A stretch of DNA of 32,288 nucleotides from Corynebacterium minutissimum (GTDB lineage: Bacteria > Actinomycetota > Actinomycetes > Mycobacteriales > Mycobacteriaceae), in contig NZ_LAYQ01000027.1 in assembly GCF_000988205.1 (NCBI RefSeq), positions 1-32,288 of the forward strand. Reading direction: 5' to 3'. This document shows positions 1 to 7,940 of the stretch, piece by piece. Position 1 is the stretch's first letter. Each line of letters starts with the position of its first letter. The translations under genes and the position numbers were made by a program. Below the pieces are notes generated by a model, which saw only the letters and a program-made list of their open reading frames with translations, was not told the DNA's origin and did not search any database.

Positions 1-203
1 TCTGCGATCCGCACTCACCCTGGCAGCGGCCTACCAACGAAAACACCAACGGGCTAGTCCGAGACTTCCTACCCAAAGGAAGCGACTTTAGTACCCTGAC
101 CGACAAGGGCGTCCAGCAGATTCAAGACCTTCTCAACGGGCGCCCCAGAAAAGTCCTCAACTGGTACACACCAGAAGAGAAAATCCAAGAACTATTCAAG
201 TGA
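1..203 (+). CDS. IS30-family transposase, C-terminal fragment (5' end outside window)
   Basis: The frame beginning at base 3 reads 66 codons to a TGA at 201-203. It contains the IS30-family C-terminal signature CDPHSPWQR-TNENTNGL, followed by DFLPKG and a closing RPRKVLNW block. The glutamate of TNENTNG is the last acid of the DDE catalytic triad that cuts and joins the element ends. The usual WQRGTNEN reads WQRPTNEN here, a glycine to proline change next to the catalytic residue. The rest of the gene lies left of the window, so whether the element is intact cannot be judged. It lies convergent to the LpqE-like lipoprotein gene, a position where radA follows lpqE in Mycobacterium tuberculosis. 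Family assignment is firm; activity is unknown. Confidence 0.85.
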   Translation, partial: CDPHSPWQRPTNENTNGLVRDFLPKGSDFSTLTDKGVQQIQDLLNGRPRKVLNWYTPEEKIQELFK

Positions 204-217
204 TGCATCCACCACTT

Positions 218-265
218 GAAACCGCCTCGAAGATCTGGGAAAACTTTGGCGGCTGGGGCGGTTTT
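218..265 (+). other. Inverted repeat after the IS30 transposase (IS end or terminator)
   Basis: GAAACCGCC at 218-226 pairs with GGCGGTTTT at 257-265 (8 pairs plus a G-U), enclosing 30 bases. It lies 15 bases after the transposase stop and runs into a short T stretch. It may be a terminator for the transposase, or part of the right terminal inverted repeat. The left end of the element is outside the window, so the two options cannot be separated here. Confidence 0.35.
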
Positions 266-280
266 CTATGAAGAAAAGGC

Positions 281-856
281 TTACTTGTTCTCGGCGTAGC
301 CCTCGGTGGACTGCGGGTCGCGGTCAAAGTCACCGGACTGCAGCGGGGAGGCGGACACGGTGGCGTCAACCTCGACGGTGCCGGTGTTGAAGGTGAAGGT
401 CACCGGGCGGGAGCCGCCGAAGGCGAAGCCGTCGTTCTCCAGAGTGGTAGCTACGTAGGTGATGTTCTTGTCCTTGCCGTCCTTCGGGAGACGGTCCAGG
501 TTCGTCTGGGAATCAGCGTAAAGGGCGTGATCGCGAGGAAGCGGCTCGACGCCTTCCAGTGGTACGTCCTGGCCGTCGACGCTCACGGACTCGAGGATAA
601 CGTCGTCGACCTTGTAGCCCTGGTTAACGGCCACGAACTTCAGGGAGGTCTCACCGGTGTCCGGCTCAACCTGAATGGTGACGTCACGTACGGCCACCTT
701 GCCATCTTCGGTGCTTGCGGATGCGCCGTCGACAGCAATGACCTTTTCCGCGGTCTGTGCAACATGACCGGCCGAGCAGGACGCCAAGGCCAGCGCGGAG
801 AGGGCGGTAACTGACATGATGGCACCGCAGCGAGCGGCGGACTTCAGGGACTGCAC
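281..856 (-). CDS. LpqE-like secreted lipoprotein
   Basis: A 191-residue exported lipoprotein of unknown biochemical role. The start chosen is GTG at 856-854 because GGAGG lies 9 bases upstream; an ATG 14 codons earlier would put non-signal residues first and has no ribosome site. The N-terminus has a basic region (KSAAR), a hydrophobic stretch and a lipobox ending LALASC, so a lipidated cysteine at about residue 27 is expected. The mature part is beta-rich with no recognised catalytic motif. It is divergent from carD, the arrangement of lpqE (Rv3584) beside carD (Rv3583c) in M. tuberculosis, and the name rests on that synteny plus lipoprotein character. A TAGGCT on the minus strand (905-910) is a plausible -10. 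Confidence 0.75.
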   Translation of the reverse strand: MQSLKSAARCGAIMSVTALSALALASCSAGHVAQTAEKVIAVDGASASTEDGKVAVRDVTIQVEPDTGETSLKFVAVNQGYKVDDVILESVSVDGQDVPLEGVEPLPRDHALYADSQTNLDRLPKDGKDKNITYVATTLENDGFAFGGSRPVTFTFNTGTVEVDATVSASPLQSGDFDRDPQSTEGYAENK

Positions 857-1055
857 TGTGAGTGTCCTCCATTGAATTGCGATCACAAAGCTTATCAACG
901 CTTTAGCCTAGTACCTCCGCGGTAAAAGCACACAGTTTCCGACAAACCCCTTGGGTAAACCGGGGGTAGCCGCGCTTTATGTTGGCCGTCATCGTAGTGT
1001 AAAGCGAGCTGCTCTACGGGTTTGGGTAGGGGAGCAGCGCCGGAAAACCGCGTGC

Positions 1056-1061
1056 TAGAGT
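1056..1061 (+). promoter_or_regulatory. Possible carD operon promoter (-10)
   Basis: TAGAGT at 1056-1061 is preceded by TGC, giving an extended -10 (TGcTAGAGT). No clear -35 is visible. Transcription starting near 1068 would leave a leader of about 77 bases before carD. TAGATA (1061-1066) and TATATG (1072-1077) are alternatives just downstream. Confidence 0.35.
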
Positions 1062-1144
1062 AGATAGCCTGTATATGCGGCCCACTGAGAGTACGCCGAG
1101 AGCGCACGATGGGCACCGTCTCAAAGGCTTCATAAGGAGTGGCA

Positions 1145-1729
1145 ATGGAATTTAAGGTCGGAGAGGTCGTCGTCTACCCCCACCACGGCGCCGCCAAGAT
1201 TACGGCGATTGAAACGCGCGAGATGGGCGGCGAGGAGCTCGAGTATCTCGTCCTCCAGATCAACCAGTCCGACCTCGTGGTTCGTGTTCCCTCCAAGAAC
1301 GTTGAGATGGTAGGCGTGCGTGATGTTGTGGGCAAGGAAGGCCTCGAAAAGGTCTTCTCCGTCTTGCGCGAAGAAGACGTGGAGGAGGCCGGCAACTGGT
1401 CCCGCCGTTATAAGGCCAACCAGGAGCGCCTTGCATCAGGCGATATCAACAAGGTGGCAGAAGTCGTGCGTGACTTGTGGCGCCGCGATCAGGACCGCGG
1501 CCTGTCCGCCGGTGAGAAGCGCATGCTTGCCAAGGCCCGCCAGATTCTGGTCGGTGAGCTTTCCCTGGCTAAGCCGGTCGATGACAAGAAGGCGGACACC
1601 ATGATGGAGGAAATCAACGCCACCATCGAGCGCCACCGCGCCGCCGGCTTGGTCGAGGACAAGTCCATCACCACCGACATTGACAATGACGTCGATCTCG
1701 ATGACCTCTCCTTCGACGACGAAGACTAA
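1145..1729 (+). CDS. carD: RNA polymerase-binding transcription factor CarD
   Basis: CarD binds the RNA polymerase beta subunit and stabilises open promoter complexes; in mycobacteria it is essential and controls rRNA transcription. The ATG at 1145 is preferred to the GTG at 1139 because AAGGAG (1134-1139) then stands 5 bases upstream and the protein begins [15 protein letters not shown], matching mycobacterial CarD. Residues 1-65 form the polymerase-interaction domain. The C-terminal helical domain carries NWSRRYKAN with Trp85, at the same number as the tryptophan that wedges the upstream edge of the bubble in M. tuberculosis CarD, and the conserved block [24 protein letters not shown] (given here only as a landmark) is present near 113-136. 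The 194-residue protein is about 30 residues longer than the mycobacterial one, owing to a strongly acidic tail. First gene of the operon. Confidence 0.97.
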   Translation: MEFKVGEVVVYPHHGAAKITAIETREMGGEELEYLVLQINQSDLVVRVPSKNVEMVGVRDVVGKEGLEKVFSVLREEDVEEAGNWSRRYKANQERLASGDINKVAEVVRDLWRRDQDRGLSAGEKRMLAKARQILVGELSLAKPVDDKKADTMMEEINATIERHRAAGLVEDKSITTDIDNDVDLDDLSFDDED

Positions 1730-2453
1730 TACCCGCCGCGTGATCGCCCTCGTCGCGGCGGCCGGTCAGGGAACGCGCCTTGGCGCTGATATTCCTAAGG
1801 CCTACGTGGAGCTGCGCGGAAGTACCCTGCTTGAGCGCTCCGTGAAGGCCATGATTACCTCGGAATTTGTCGATGAAGTCATCGTTCTCGTCAGCCCCGC
1901 CATGGAGGATTATGCCGCCAGCATCCTCGACCGCATCGATTCTGATATGCCCGTACGCATCGTCCACGGCGGGGGTGAGCGCGCCGATTCCGTCTGGGCG
2001 GGCCTGCAAGCCATCCCAGATGAGGATGCCGTGGTGCTGATCCACGACGCCGCCCGGGCGTTGACGCCGCCGGGGATGATCGCGCGCGTCGCCAAGCGCG
2101 TGCTCGACGGGGCCACCGCAGTTATCCCGGTCCTTCCCGTGGCGGATACCATCAAAGAAGTCGAGGGGACCACGGTGCTGTCTACTCCGGATCGCTCCCG
2201 CCTGCGCGCCGTGCAGACGCCGCAGGGTTTTAACCTGGCCGCGCTGCGCCGCGCCAACCTAGACTATTGGGCGCAGGACCCTGACTTTGTCGCCACGGAT
2301 GACGCCAGCCTGATGGAATGGCACGGCGAGCGCGTGGAGACCGTGCAGGGAGATACCTTCGCGTTTAAAATCACCACTCCCATCGACCTCGTCCTGGCGA
2401 AGGCCGTGACGGATGAGGCCGAACCGACCATCTTCGAGGTGCCTAGTGACTAA
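1701..2453 (+). CDS. ispD: 2-C-methyl-D-erythritol 4-phosphate cytidylyltransferase IspD
   Basis: IspD transfers CMP from CTP to methylerythritol 4-phosphate, the third step of the non-mevalonate isoprenoid pathway in the cytosol. The nucleotide-binding loop [10 protein letters not shown] is followed by PKAYVEL, then [21 protein letters not shown] and QTPQGF, all in family order. The start is uncertain. ATG 1701 gives 250 residues and overlaps the carD 3' end by 29 bases; GTG 1740, just before VIALVAAAG, and ATG 1680 are also in frame, and none has a strong ribosome site, so translation is probably coupled to carD. The stop overlaps the start of ispF by 8 bases. The carD-ispD-ispF order is conserved in mycobacteria and corynebacteria. 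Confidence 0.95.
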   Translation: MTSPSTTKTNTRRVIALVAAAGQGTRLGADIPKAYVELRGSTLLERSVKAMITSEFVDEVIVLVSPAMEDYAASILDRIDSDMPVRIVHGGGERADSVWAGLQAIPDEDAVVLIHDAARALTPPGMIARVAKRVLDGATAVIPVLPVADTIKEVEGTTVLSTPDRSRLRAVQTPQGFNLAALRRANLDYWAQDPDFVATDDASLMEWHGERVETVQGDTFAFKITTPIDLVLAKAVTDEAEPTIFEVPSD

Positions 2454-2928
2454 CCCCATCATCCCGCGCGTGGGAATCGCCACCGATGCCCATCAGATCG
2501 AGCCCGGAAAACCCTGCTGGATCGCAGGTCTTCTCTTTGAGGACGTGGATGGCTGCGAGGGCCACTCCGATGGGGACGTGGTGAGCCACGCGCTTGTCGA
2601 CGCCTTGCTCTCCGCCTCCAACCTCGGCGACCTCGGCTCCTTCGTTGGCGTGGGCCGGCCAGAGTACGACGGAGTCTCCGGAGCACAGTTGTTGCGCGAG
2701 TGCCGCGAGCTGCTGAAAAAGGAAGGCTTCATCATCGGCAACGCCGCGGCGCAACTGGTTGGCCAGAGCCCCAAGATGGGCCCGCGGCGGAAGGAAGCCG
2801 AGGCCGTTCTGAGCGACATCCTCGGCGCCCCAGTGTCCGTCTCTGCGACGACGACGGATCACCTTGGCTTCACCGGCCGCAAGGAGGGCCGCGCTGCCGT
2901 GGCCACCGCCGTAGTCTGGCGCGCCTAG
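2446..2928 (+). CDS. ispF: 2-C-methyl-D-erythritol 2,4-cyclodiphosphate synthase IspF
   Basis: IspF cyclises the diphosphocytidyl-methylerythritol phosphate to the cyclodiphosphate with loss of CMP, two steps after IspD. GTG at 2446, overlapping the ispD stop by 8 bases, gives 160 residues, the usual family length; an ATG at 2413 would add residues with no match. Metal ligands are visible as TDAHQI (Asp14, His16) and the later His48 in [11 protein letters not shown], and the trimer family motif [10 protein letters not shown] is present. The C-terminal [16 protein letters not shown] block is also typical of the family. The overlap with ispD implies translational coupling within the carD operon. 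Confidence 0.96.
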   Translation: MTNPIIPRVGIATDAHQIEPGKPCWIAGLLFEDVDGCEGHSDGDVVSHALVDALLSASNLGDLGSFVGVGRPEYDGVSGAQLLRECRELLKKEGFIIGNAAAQLVGQSPKMGPRRKEAEAVLSDILGAPVSVSATTTDHLGFTGRKEGRAAVATAVVWRA

Positions 2929-2962
2929 GCCGTCCCGCGCTAGCCGCCGGACGCGAGTCAAT

Positions 2963-2968
2963 TAGACT
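2963..2968 (+). promoter_or_regulatory. Candidate -10 box for leaderless cysS transcript
   Basis: TAGACT at 2963-2968 ends exactly 7 bases before the GTG start of cysS at 2976, and no Shine-Dalgarno sequence precedes that codon (AGGCCAG only). A transcript initiating at the start codon would allow cysS-rlmB to be expressed apart from carD-ispDF. No good -35 is seen. Confidence 0.5.
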
Positions 2969-2975
2969 AGGCCAG

Positions 2976-4382
2976 GTGAGTACTTTGCGCATTTTTGATA
3001 CCGCCACCCGCAGCCAACGTGAGTTCGAGCCGGTTCGCCCCGGCCACGCGTCGATCTACCTGTGCGGTGCTACCCCGCAGTCCCAGCCGCACATTGGCCA
3101 CCTGCGCTCCGGCGTTGCCTTCGACATCCTGCGCCGCTGGCTTAGCGCGCAAGGCTATGACGTGGCACTCGTGCGCAACGTCACCGATATCGATGACAAG
3201 ATCCTCACCAAGGCCGCTGAGAATAACCGCCCCTGGTGGGAGTGGGTATCCACCTATGAGCGCGAGTTCACCAAGGCCTACAACACCCTGGGAGTTCTGC
3301 CCCCTTCCGTGGAGCCGCGCGCGACGGGCTTTGTCACCCAGATGGTGGAGTACATGCAGCGGCTTATCGACGCCGGCTTTGCTTATGCCGTGCCTGGCGA
3401 AGACGGTGGTGGCTCCGTCTACTTCGACGTCGCGGCGTGGAATGCCACGGAAGGCTCGGACTACGGTTCGCTGTCCGGCAACCGCGTCGAGGAAATGGAA
3501 CAGGGCGAAACAGACAACGCGGGCAAGCGCAGCCCCCAGGACTTCGCTCTGTGGAAGGCGGCTAAGCCGGGCGAGCCATCCTGGCCCACCCCGTGGGGTC
3601 GTGGCCGACCGGGCTGGCACTTGGAGTGCTCGGCCATGTCCACGTACTACCTAGGCAGCGAGTTCGATATTCACTGCGGTGGCTTGGACTTGCAGTTCCC
3701 GCACCACGAAAATGAGATCGCGCAGTCCCATGCGGCGGGGGACAAGTTCGCCAACTACTGGATGCATAACCACTGGGTCACCATGGCCGGTGAGAAGATG
3801 TCGAAGTCCTTGGGCAACGTCCTCTCCATTGCCAACATGCTGGAGATCGTCCGCCCGGTGGAGCTGCGCTACTACCTGGGCTCCGCGCACTACCGCTCGG
3901 TGCTCGAATATTCCGAGGCAGCGCTGACCGAGGCCGCAGCCGGCTATCGCCGCATCGAGGATTTCGTAGGCAAGTTCGAGGGCGTCGAGAAGGGCGAGTG
4001 GACCCCGGCCTTCGAAGAAGCGATGAATGATGACATCGCTGTGCCGAAGGCACTGGCGGAAATCCACACCACCGTGCGCGCGGGCAATAAGGCGCTGAGC
4101 GACGGCAACCGTGAAGAGGCTGAGCACCTCGCCGGAGCCGTGCGCGCTATGGCCGCGGTTCTTGGCTTTGATCCACTGGATGAACAGTGGAAAGATAGTG
4201 GCGAAGAAAGCGACGCTGAAGCGGCCCTGGACGTTCTCGTTCGGGCCGAATTGGAGCGTCGCACCACCGCCCGCGCAGAAAAGGACTGGGCTACTGCGGA
4301 CGCCGTGCGCGACCGCCTTGCAGCCGCGGGTATTACCATCACCGACACCGCCGACGGCCCCACCTGGTCCCTGGCGGATTAA
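2976..4382 (+). CDS. cysS: Cysteinyl-tRNA synthetase
   Basis: Charges tRNA-Cys with cysteine using ATP. The class I signature PHIGH lies at residues 38-42 and KMSKS at 274-278; the zinc-site Cys30 in YLCGATPQ and the later CS of LECSAMS are present, and [16 protein letters not shown] completes the zinc-binding region. The 468-residue length, with a full C-terminal anticodon-binding part ending in the conserved [16 protein letters not shown] region, separates it from the shorter paralogue MshC of mycothiol synthesis. The GTG at 2976 was chosen because the protein then begins MSTLRIFDT, the usual N-terminus, with a -10 box 7 bases upstream. It follows ispF by 47 bases and is followed by rlmB after a perfect hairpin. 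Confidence 0.96.
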   Translation: MSTLRIFDTATRSQREFEPVRPGHASIYLCGATPQSQPHIGHLRSGVAFDILRRWLSAQGYDVALVRNVTDIDDKILTKAAENNRPWWEWVSTYEREFTKAYNTLGVLPPSVEPRATGFVTQMVEYMQRLIDAGFAYAVPGEDGGGSVYFDVAAWNATEGSDYGSLSGNRVEEMEQGETDNAGKRSPQDFALWKAAKPGEPSWPTPWGRGRPGWHLECSAMSTYYLGSEFDIHCGGLDLQFPHHENEIAQSHAAGDKFANYWMHNHWVTMAGEKMSKSLGNVLSIANMLEIVRPVELRYYLGSAHYRSVLEYSEAALTEAAAGYRRIEDFVGKFEGVEKGEWTPAFEEAMNDDIAVPKALAEIHTTVRAGNKALSDGNREEAEHLAGAVRAMAAVLGFDPLDEQWKDSGEESDAEAALDVLVRAELERRTTARAEKDWATADAVRDRLAAAGITITDTADGPTWSLAD

Positions 4383-4383
4383 C

Positions 4384-4405
4384 GTCCTCTGCATACGCAG
4401 AGGAC
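4384..4405 (+). other. Perfect 9-bp hairpin in the cysS-rlmB gap
   Basis: GTCCTCTGC at 4384-4392 and GCAGAGGAC at 4397-4405 are perfect complements around an ATAC loop. The stem begins one base after the cysS stop codon and ends 4 bases before the AAGGAG of rlmB. There is no T tract, so it is not a standard intrinsic terminator. An mRNA-stability or processing element, or an operator, is possible. Confidence 0.6.
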
Positions 4406-4423
4406 ACCATAAGGAGAAGATCT

Positions 4424-5374
4424 ATGGCACGTACCCATGGCCGCGGCGGCGCAGGTATCCGCAAGACGAATAAGAAGGGCGCCACGAAGGGCTCTGGTGG
4501 CCAGCGCCGCAAGGGCTTGGCAGGCAAGGGCCCCACGCCTAAGGCGGAGGACCGTATCTACCACGCCAAGCACAAGGCGAAGCTGGAGCGCGAGCGCCGC
4601 AATTCGGGCCGTCACCAGAAGGAGACCGCGGAGATGGTCGTTGGCCGCAACCCGGTCATCGAGTGCCTGCACGCCAAGGTGCCTGCTACCTCCCTTTACA
4701 TCGTGCAGGGCACGCGCAATGACGCTCGCCTTTCCGAGGCGGTGGCCATGTGCAATACCCGCAACATCCCGATTCTCGAGGTCCAGCGCCACGAAATGGA
4801 TCGCATGACCGGAAACGGCATGCACCAGGGCATTGGCCTGCAGATCCCGCCGTACAAGTACGCCGATGTGCACGATCTCATGGACCGCGCGCGCGATGCC
4901 CAGGAACCGGGCATGTTCGTCATCCTCGATAACATCACTGACCCGCGCAACCTCGGCGCGGTCATCCGCTCCGTCGCGGCCTTCGGCGGCCACGGCGTTA
5001 TCATCCCAGAGCGCCGCTCCGCCTCCGTCACCGCGGTGGCTTGGCGTACCTCTGCCGGCACTGCTGCGCGCCTGCCGGTGGCTCGCGTGACCAACGTGAC
5101 CCGCACGGTTCAGGACTTCCAGAAGGCCGGCTATCAGGTTGTTGGCCTGGATGCCGGAGGCGAGCACACGCTCGACACCTACAACGGTGGCACCGACCCC
5201 GTTGTCATCGTCATCGGCTCTGAGGGCAAGGGCATTTCGCGCCTCGTCCGCGAGAACTGCGATGCCATCATGTCCATCCCCATGACGGACTGGGTCGAAT
5301 CCCTCAACGCCTCCGTGGCAGCGGGCGCGGTTCTTTCGGAGTTCGCCCGCCAGCGTCGCGCGCGCGGCGCTTAA
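4424..5374 (+). CDS. rlmB: 23S rRNA (guanosine-2'-O-)methyltransferase, TrmH/SpoU family (RlmB)
   Basis: SPOUT-class methyltransferase that transfers a methyl group from S-adenosylmethionine to the ribose of a 23S rRNA guanosine. The three family motifs appear in order: [14 protein letters not shown] near residues 167-180, [18 protein letters not shown] near 262-279, and [15 protein letters not shown] near 292-306. A substrate-binding domain beginning [15 protein letters not shown] precedes them. The first 60 residues are very basic (Lys/Arg/Gly-rich), as in mycobacterial Rv3579c, and probably contact rRNA. The start has a good ribosome site (AAGGAG). At 316 residues the length is normal for actinobacterial members. 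It is the last gene of the carD operon, in the same order as M. tuberculosis. Confidence 0.94.
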   Translation: MARTHGRGGAGIRKTNKKGATKGSGGQRRKGLAGKGPTPKAEDRIYHAKHKAKLERERRNSGRHQKETAEMVVGRNPVIECLHAKVPATSLYIVQGTRNDARLSEAVAMCNTRNIPILEVQRHEMDRMTGNGMHQGIGLQIPPYKYADVHDLMDRARDAQEPGMFVILDNITDPRNLGAVIRSVAAFGGHGVIIPERRSASVTAVAWRTSAGTAARLPVARVTNVTRTVQDFQKAGYQVVGLDAGGEHTLDTYNGGTDPVVIVIGSEGKGISRLVRENCDAIMSIPMTDWVESLNASVAAGAVLSEFARQRRARGA

Positions 5375-5383
5375 GGCGCCGCG
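5363..5383 (+). terminator. GC hairpin across the rlmB stop codon
   Basis: CGCGGCGC (5363-5370) and GCGCCGCG (5376-5383) form a perfect 8-bp stem with loop TTAAG that contains the rlmB stop codon. No T tract follows, so if it ends transcription it would be as a U-less terminator. The remaining bases to 5486 hold nothing else I can identify. Confidence 0.35.
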
Positions 5384-5486
5384 TCCACACGGCACTGGCC
5401 TACCTGCCAAACTTCTCCGCGCTGATTCAAGATCTGGCCGGAACTTTGGCAACAAGGGCAGTTGTGGCCGTGTTTGGACTCTGCGG

Positions 5487-6305
5487 CTAAGAAACGCGGG
5501 TGAAGAAGCCCTCCACCACATCCGCTGCCTGAAAGGCGTCGGTGTTGGGGCCGAGGCGTGCATCAAGCTGGTTGCCGGACGGGATGACGTGTCCGGTGCC
5601 CTCCATCGTCCACAGCACCACGGGGTTCTCGCCCGCCCACGTCCTTGTGGTCACTGCCTCGTAAGGGTGGGTCACCTGAGGCTCTCCAGTTAGGCCATTG
5701 AGCTGTGCCAAGCGCGCGGCCGTCCACGGCGCTGAGGTCACCTTGCCGCGCGTGCGGGTCGCATCCAGCCCGGCCACGCCGCCCTCATAGGGAGCAAGCG
5801 GATCGGCAGTGCCGTGCATGAGTAGGACCGGGGTGGGCAGGTAGGCCGAGTCCGGGTTGCTCGGCGCGTGGTTAGCGCCGGAGCCCAGGGTGGAGGCGAA
5901 GACGCAGGCGGCGTCGAGGAGCCCGGGGGCGTCGAAAAGCAGGCGCAGCACCATCTGCCCACCGTTGGAGTAGCCACAGGCAAACGTGCGCTGTGTGCCG
6001 TAGCGCTGCTGGGCCAGCTCCACCAGGGCGCGGGCAAAGGCGACGTCGTCGACGCCGAGCTCCCGGGCCTTGACCGGCAAGGTGCCGCGGGCATCGTTGA
6101 AGTGGCGGTCCACGCCCTCCGGATAGATGATGACGCGGCCGGTGCGCTGGGCCATTTCATCGAAGGTATTGGCCGTAAACCGGCGGAGCACGCTGCCGGA
6201 TTGCAGCGAACCGTGGAAGAAGAGGATTAGATCCCCGCCTGGCTCAGCGGGCTCCACGGTGATGAAGGTGCGGGTGCGGCCATCGAGTTCCAGGGATTCT
6301 TTCAC
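5487..6305 (-). CDS. Alpha/beta hydrolase of the LpqC / PHB-depolymerase (esterase) type
   Basis: A 272-residue cytosolic alpha/beta hydrolase with no signal peptide. The oxyanion-hole motif LFFHGSLQSG is near residue 28, the nucleophile elbow is GYSNGGQ (serine near 113), the acid is probably the Asp of HGTADPLAPY and the base the His of GTGHVIP close to the C-terminus. The order and spacing match the poly(3-hydroxybutyrate) depolymerase/feruloyl esterase-like family that includes mycobacterial LpqC, but unlike LpqC it has no lipobox; the true substrate is unknown. The start is GTG at 6305. The stop of the upstream permease lies 11 bases before it, so it may be co-transcribed with the zinc importer, although a TAAACT 8 bases upstream of the start could also serve a leaderless transcript. 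Confidence 0.85.
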   Translation of the reverse strand: MKESLELDGRTRTFITVEPAEPGGDLILFFHGSLQSGSVLRRFTANTFDEMAQRTGRVIIYPEGVDRHFNDARGTLPVKARELGVDDVAFARALVELAQQRYGTQRTFACGYSNGGQMVLRLLFDAPGLLDAACVFASTLGSGANHAPSNPDSAYLPTPVLLMHGTADPLAPYEGGVAGLDATRTRGKVTSAPWTAARLAQLNGLTGEPQVTHPYEAVTTRTWAGENPVVLWTMEGTGHVIPSGNQLDARLGPNTDAFQAADVVEGFFTRVS

Positions 6306-6316
6306 GGGCAGACAGT

Positions 6317-7246
6317 TTAGTCGGTGTGTGCGCAGCGCTCATCGTGGGTGCTCGTGTGGTGTTCTTCGCCAACGGCCTTGTGCTCGCGGTGGAAGCGTGC
6401 GGCGGCGATGTCATCGCGCACGGCGGTGCGCCCGCGCTGCCAGCCGATGAACCGGCACACCAGGTAGATGATGAAGGAAATCGTGGTTACAAAGACCGAT
6501 ACCGGTAAGCCAGGTGCCAGGGAGAGCAGGAAGCCGCCCACGGCGGAGACTTCCGCGAAGATGGTGGACCACACCACCGCGCGCAGTGGGGAGGAAGTTA
6601 CCTGCACCGCCGCGGCACCCGGGGTGATGAGCAGCGCCATGACCAACAGCGAGCCGACAATTTGCACCGACTGCGCGGCCGTCAGACCCACGAGGATGGC
6701 GAAACACACCGCCAGAGACTTCACCGGCACGCCGGCGGCCTGGGCCATGACGGGGTCCGCGGAGGCGAAAAGCAGCGGGCGCCAGAAGAGCACCACGACA
6801 GCAACCACGATGGCGGTCGTGGCGGCGAGCAGCCACACCGAGGCGGAGGACACACCGACGATCTGGCCGGTGAGCAGCGTCATCGCGGTCTTGGCGTTGC
6901 CGGGGTAGAGGTGCAGGAAGAGCACCGAAAGGCCGAGGCCGAAGCTCATGACCACGCCAATAGCGCTGTCCTGTTGTCCCTTGAGCCCCAGCACCGCCAG
7001 GATGATGGCCGCGACGATGGCGCCGGCAATCGCGCCGAAGCCGATGTTGAGGCCGAACAGCAAAGCGGCGGCCGCGCCCATAAGCGCGAGCTCCGAGGTA
7101 GCGTGCACGGAGAAGGACATTTGGCGTAGGACAATGAGTGAGGTCATCACTCCGGAAAGGATTCCCAGCAGCGCGCAGGCGATGAGCGAGGACTGGACGA
7201 AATCAACACCCAGCAGGTACTGGGTGTCCTCGATGAACTTAGACAA
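6317..7246 (-). CDS. znuB: Zinc/manganese-type ABC transporter permease (ZnuB family)
   Basis: Membrane subunit of the metal importer, with roughly eight to nine hydrophobic segments and the ABC-3 family features: LRQMSFSVHATSELALMGAAAA early, then LLVMALLITPGAAAV. The start chosen is TTG at 7246-7244 (MSKFIEDTQ...), because GGAGG stands 7 bases upstream; the in-frame ATG at 7261 lies before that site. With this start the gene overlaps the ATPase stop by 8 bases, consistent with translational coupling, and encodes 309 residues. The C-terminal cytoplasmic tail is rich in histidine (HREHK, EEHHTSTHDERCAHTD), which could bind metal. Corresponds by position to one of cg2911-cg2913, the Zur-regulated zinc uptake genes of C. 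glutamicum. Confidence 0.9.
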   Translation of the reverse strand: MSKFIEDTQYLLGVDFVQSSLIACALLGILSGVMTSLIVLRQMSFSVHATSELALMGAAAALLFGLNIGFGAIAGAIVAAIILAVLGLKGQQDSAIGVVMSFGLGLSVLFLHLYPGNAKTAMTLLTGQIVGVSSASVWLLAATTAIVVAVVVLFWRPLLFASADPVMAQAAGVPVKSLAVCFAILVGLTAAQSVQIVGSLLVMALLITPGAAAVQVTSSPLRAVVWSTIFAEVSAVGGFLLSLAPGLPVSVFVTTISFIIYLVCRFIGWQRGRTAVRDDIAAARFHREHKAVGEEHHTSTHDERCAHTD

Positions 7247-7940
7247 CGATGAGCCTCCCATCGAGGTTGAGGACGGTCACGGAGGAGCCATAGAGCTCCG
7301 AGAGCACCTCGGAGCGCATGACCTCATCGACCGTGCCGAACATGTGACCATTGGGCGCAAGGTAGAGCACCTTATCCACGACGCCCAGCACCGGGTTGAT
7401 GCCGTGGGTAACAAAAAGCACGGAGGTGCCGCGCTCGTGGCGCCATGCATTGAGCTTCTCGACGGTCGCCTGCTGCCGCGCCGGGTCCAAAGACAACAGC
7501 GGCTCGTCCGCGAGGATGAGCTCTGGGTCGTTGGCTAGGGCCTGGGCTTGGCGGATGAGCTGTTGCTGCCCGCCGGAGAGCTGGCCCACGCGGCGGTCAG
7601 CAATACCGGTGGCACCGACTTCGGCGAGGAGCTCGTCCACGCGCCCCCGGGCAGGACGTCGGTTGCGCAGCGTGCCATGCGCCAGGGACAGCGACACGAG
7701 GTCTCGGGCGCGCAGGGGCAGGTCCTGAGGGAACATCCTTTGCTGCGGGATAAAGCCCACGCGGCAGTTGATATCTACGCTGCCCGCGGTGAGCTGGCGG
7801 GTACCCAAGATAGTGCCGAGGAGCGTGGATTTGCCAACGCCGTTGGGGCCTAAAACGGTGATGAACTCGCCGCGGTCTACGGCGAGGTTCATGTCCGACC
7901 ACAGCGGTTCTACTGCGGCGTTCTTAAAAGAGATGAGCAC
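7239..7940 (-). CDS. znuC: Zinc/manganese-type ABC transporter ATP-binding protein (ZnuC family)
   Basis: ATPase that powers the importer from the cytoplasmic face. Walker A GPNGVGKST is at 31-39, the ABC signature LSGGQQQ at 121-127, Walker B LILADEP at 141-147, followed by a D-loop LDPA and the switch histidine in FVTHG. The 233-residue length fits the metal-uptake subfamily. The GTG start at 7940 follows the stop codon of the binding protein without a gap, and GAGG lies 8 bases upstream inside that gene. The residues after the signature read RQAQAL rather than the usual R-ARAL, a mild variation. Metal specificity is inferred from the binding protein and the promoter sites, not from this subunit. 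Confidence 0.92.
   Translation of the reverse strand: MLISFKNAAVEPLWSDMNLAVDRGEFITVLGPNGVGKSTLLGTILGTRQLTAGSVDINCRVGFIPQQRMFPQDLPLRARDLVSLSLAHGTLRNRRPARGRVDELLAEVGATGIADRRVGQLSGGQQQLIRQAQALANDPELILADEPLLSLDPARQQATVEKLNAWRHERGTSVLFVTHGINPVLGVVDKVLYLAPNGHMFGTVDEVMRSEVLSELYGSSVTVLNLDGRLIVV

Noticed and set aside
2929..2975. T-box or other riboswitch upstream of cysS
   Set aside because: The gap is only 47 bases and the start looks leaderless, so there is no room for a structured leader.
2976..4382. Assignment as MshC (mycothiol cysteine ligase)
   Set aside because: The protein is 468 residues with a complete C-terminal anticodon-binding region, and it sits in the conserved cysS position after ispF.
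4379..5566. 395-codon open frame antisense to rlmB
   Set aside because: It mirrors a real SPOUT methyltransferase gene, has no family features and arises from the GC-rich third-position bias.
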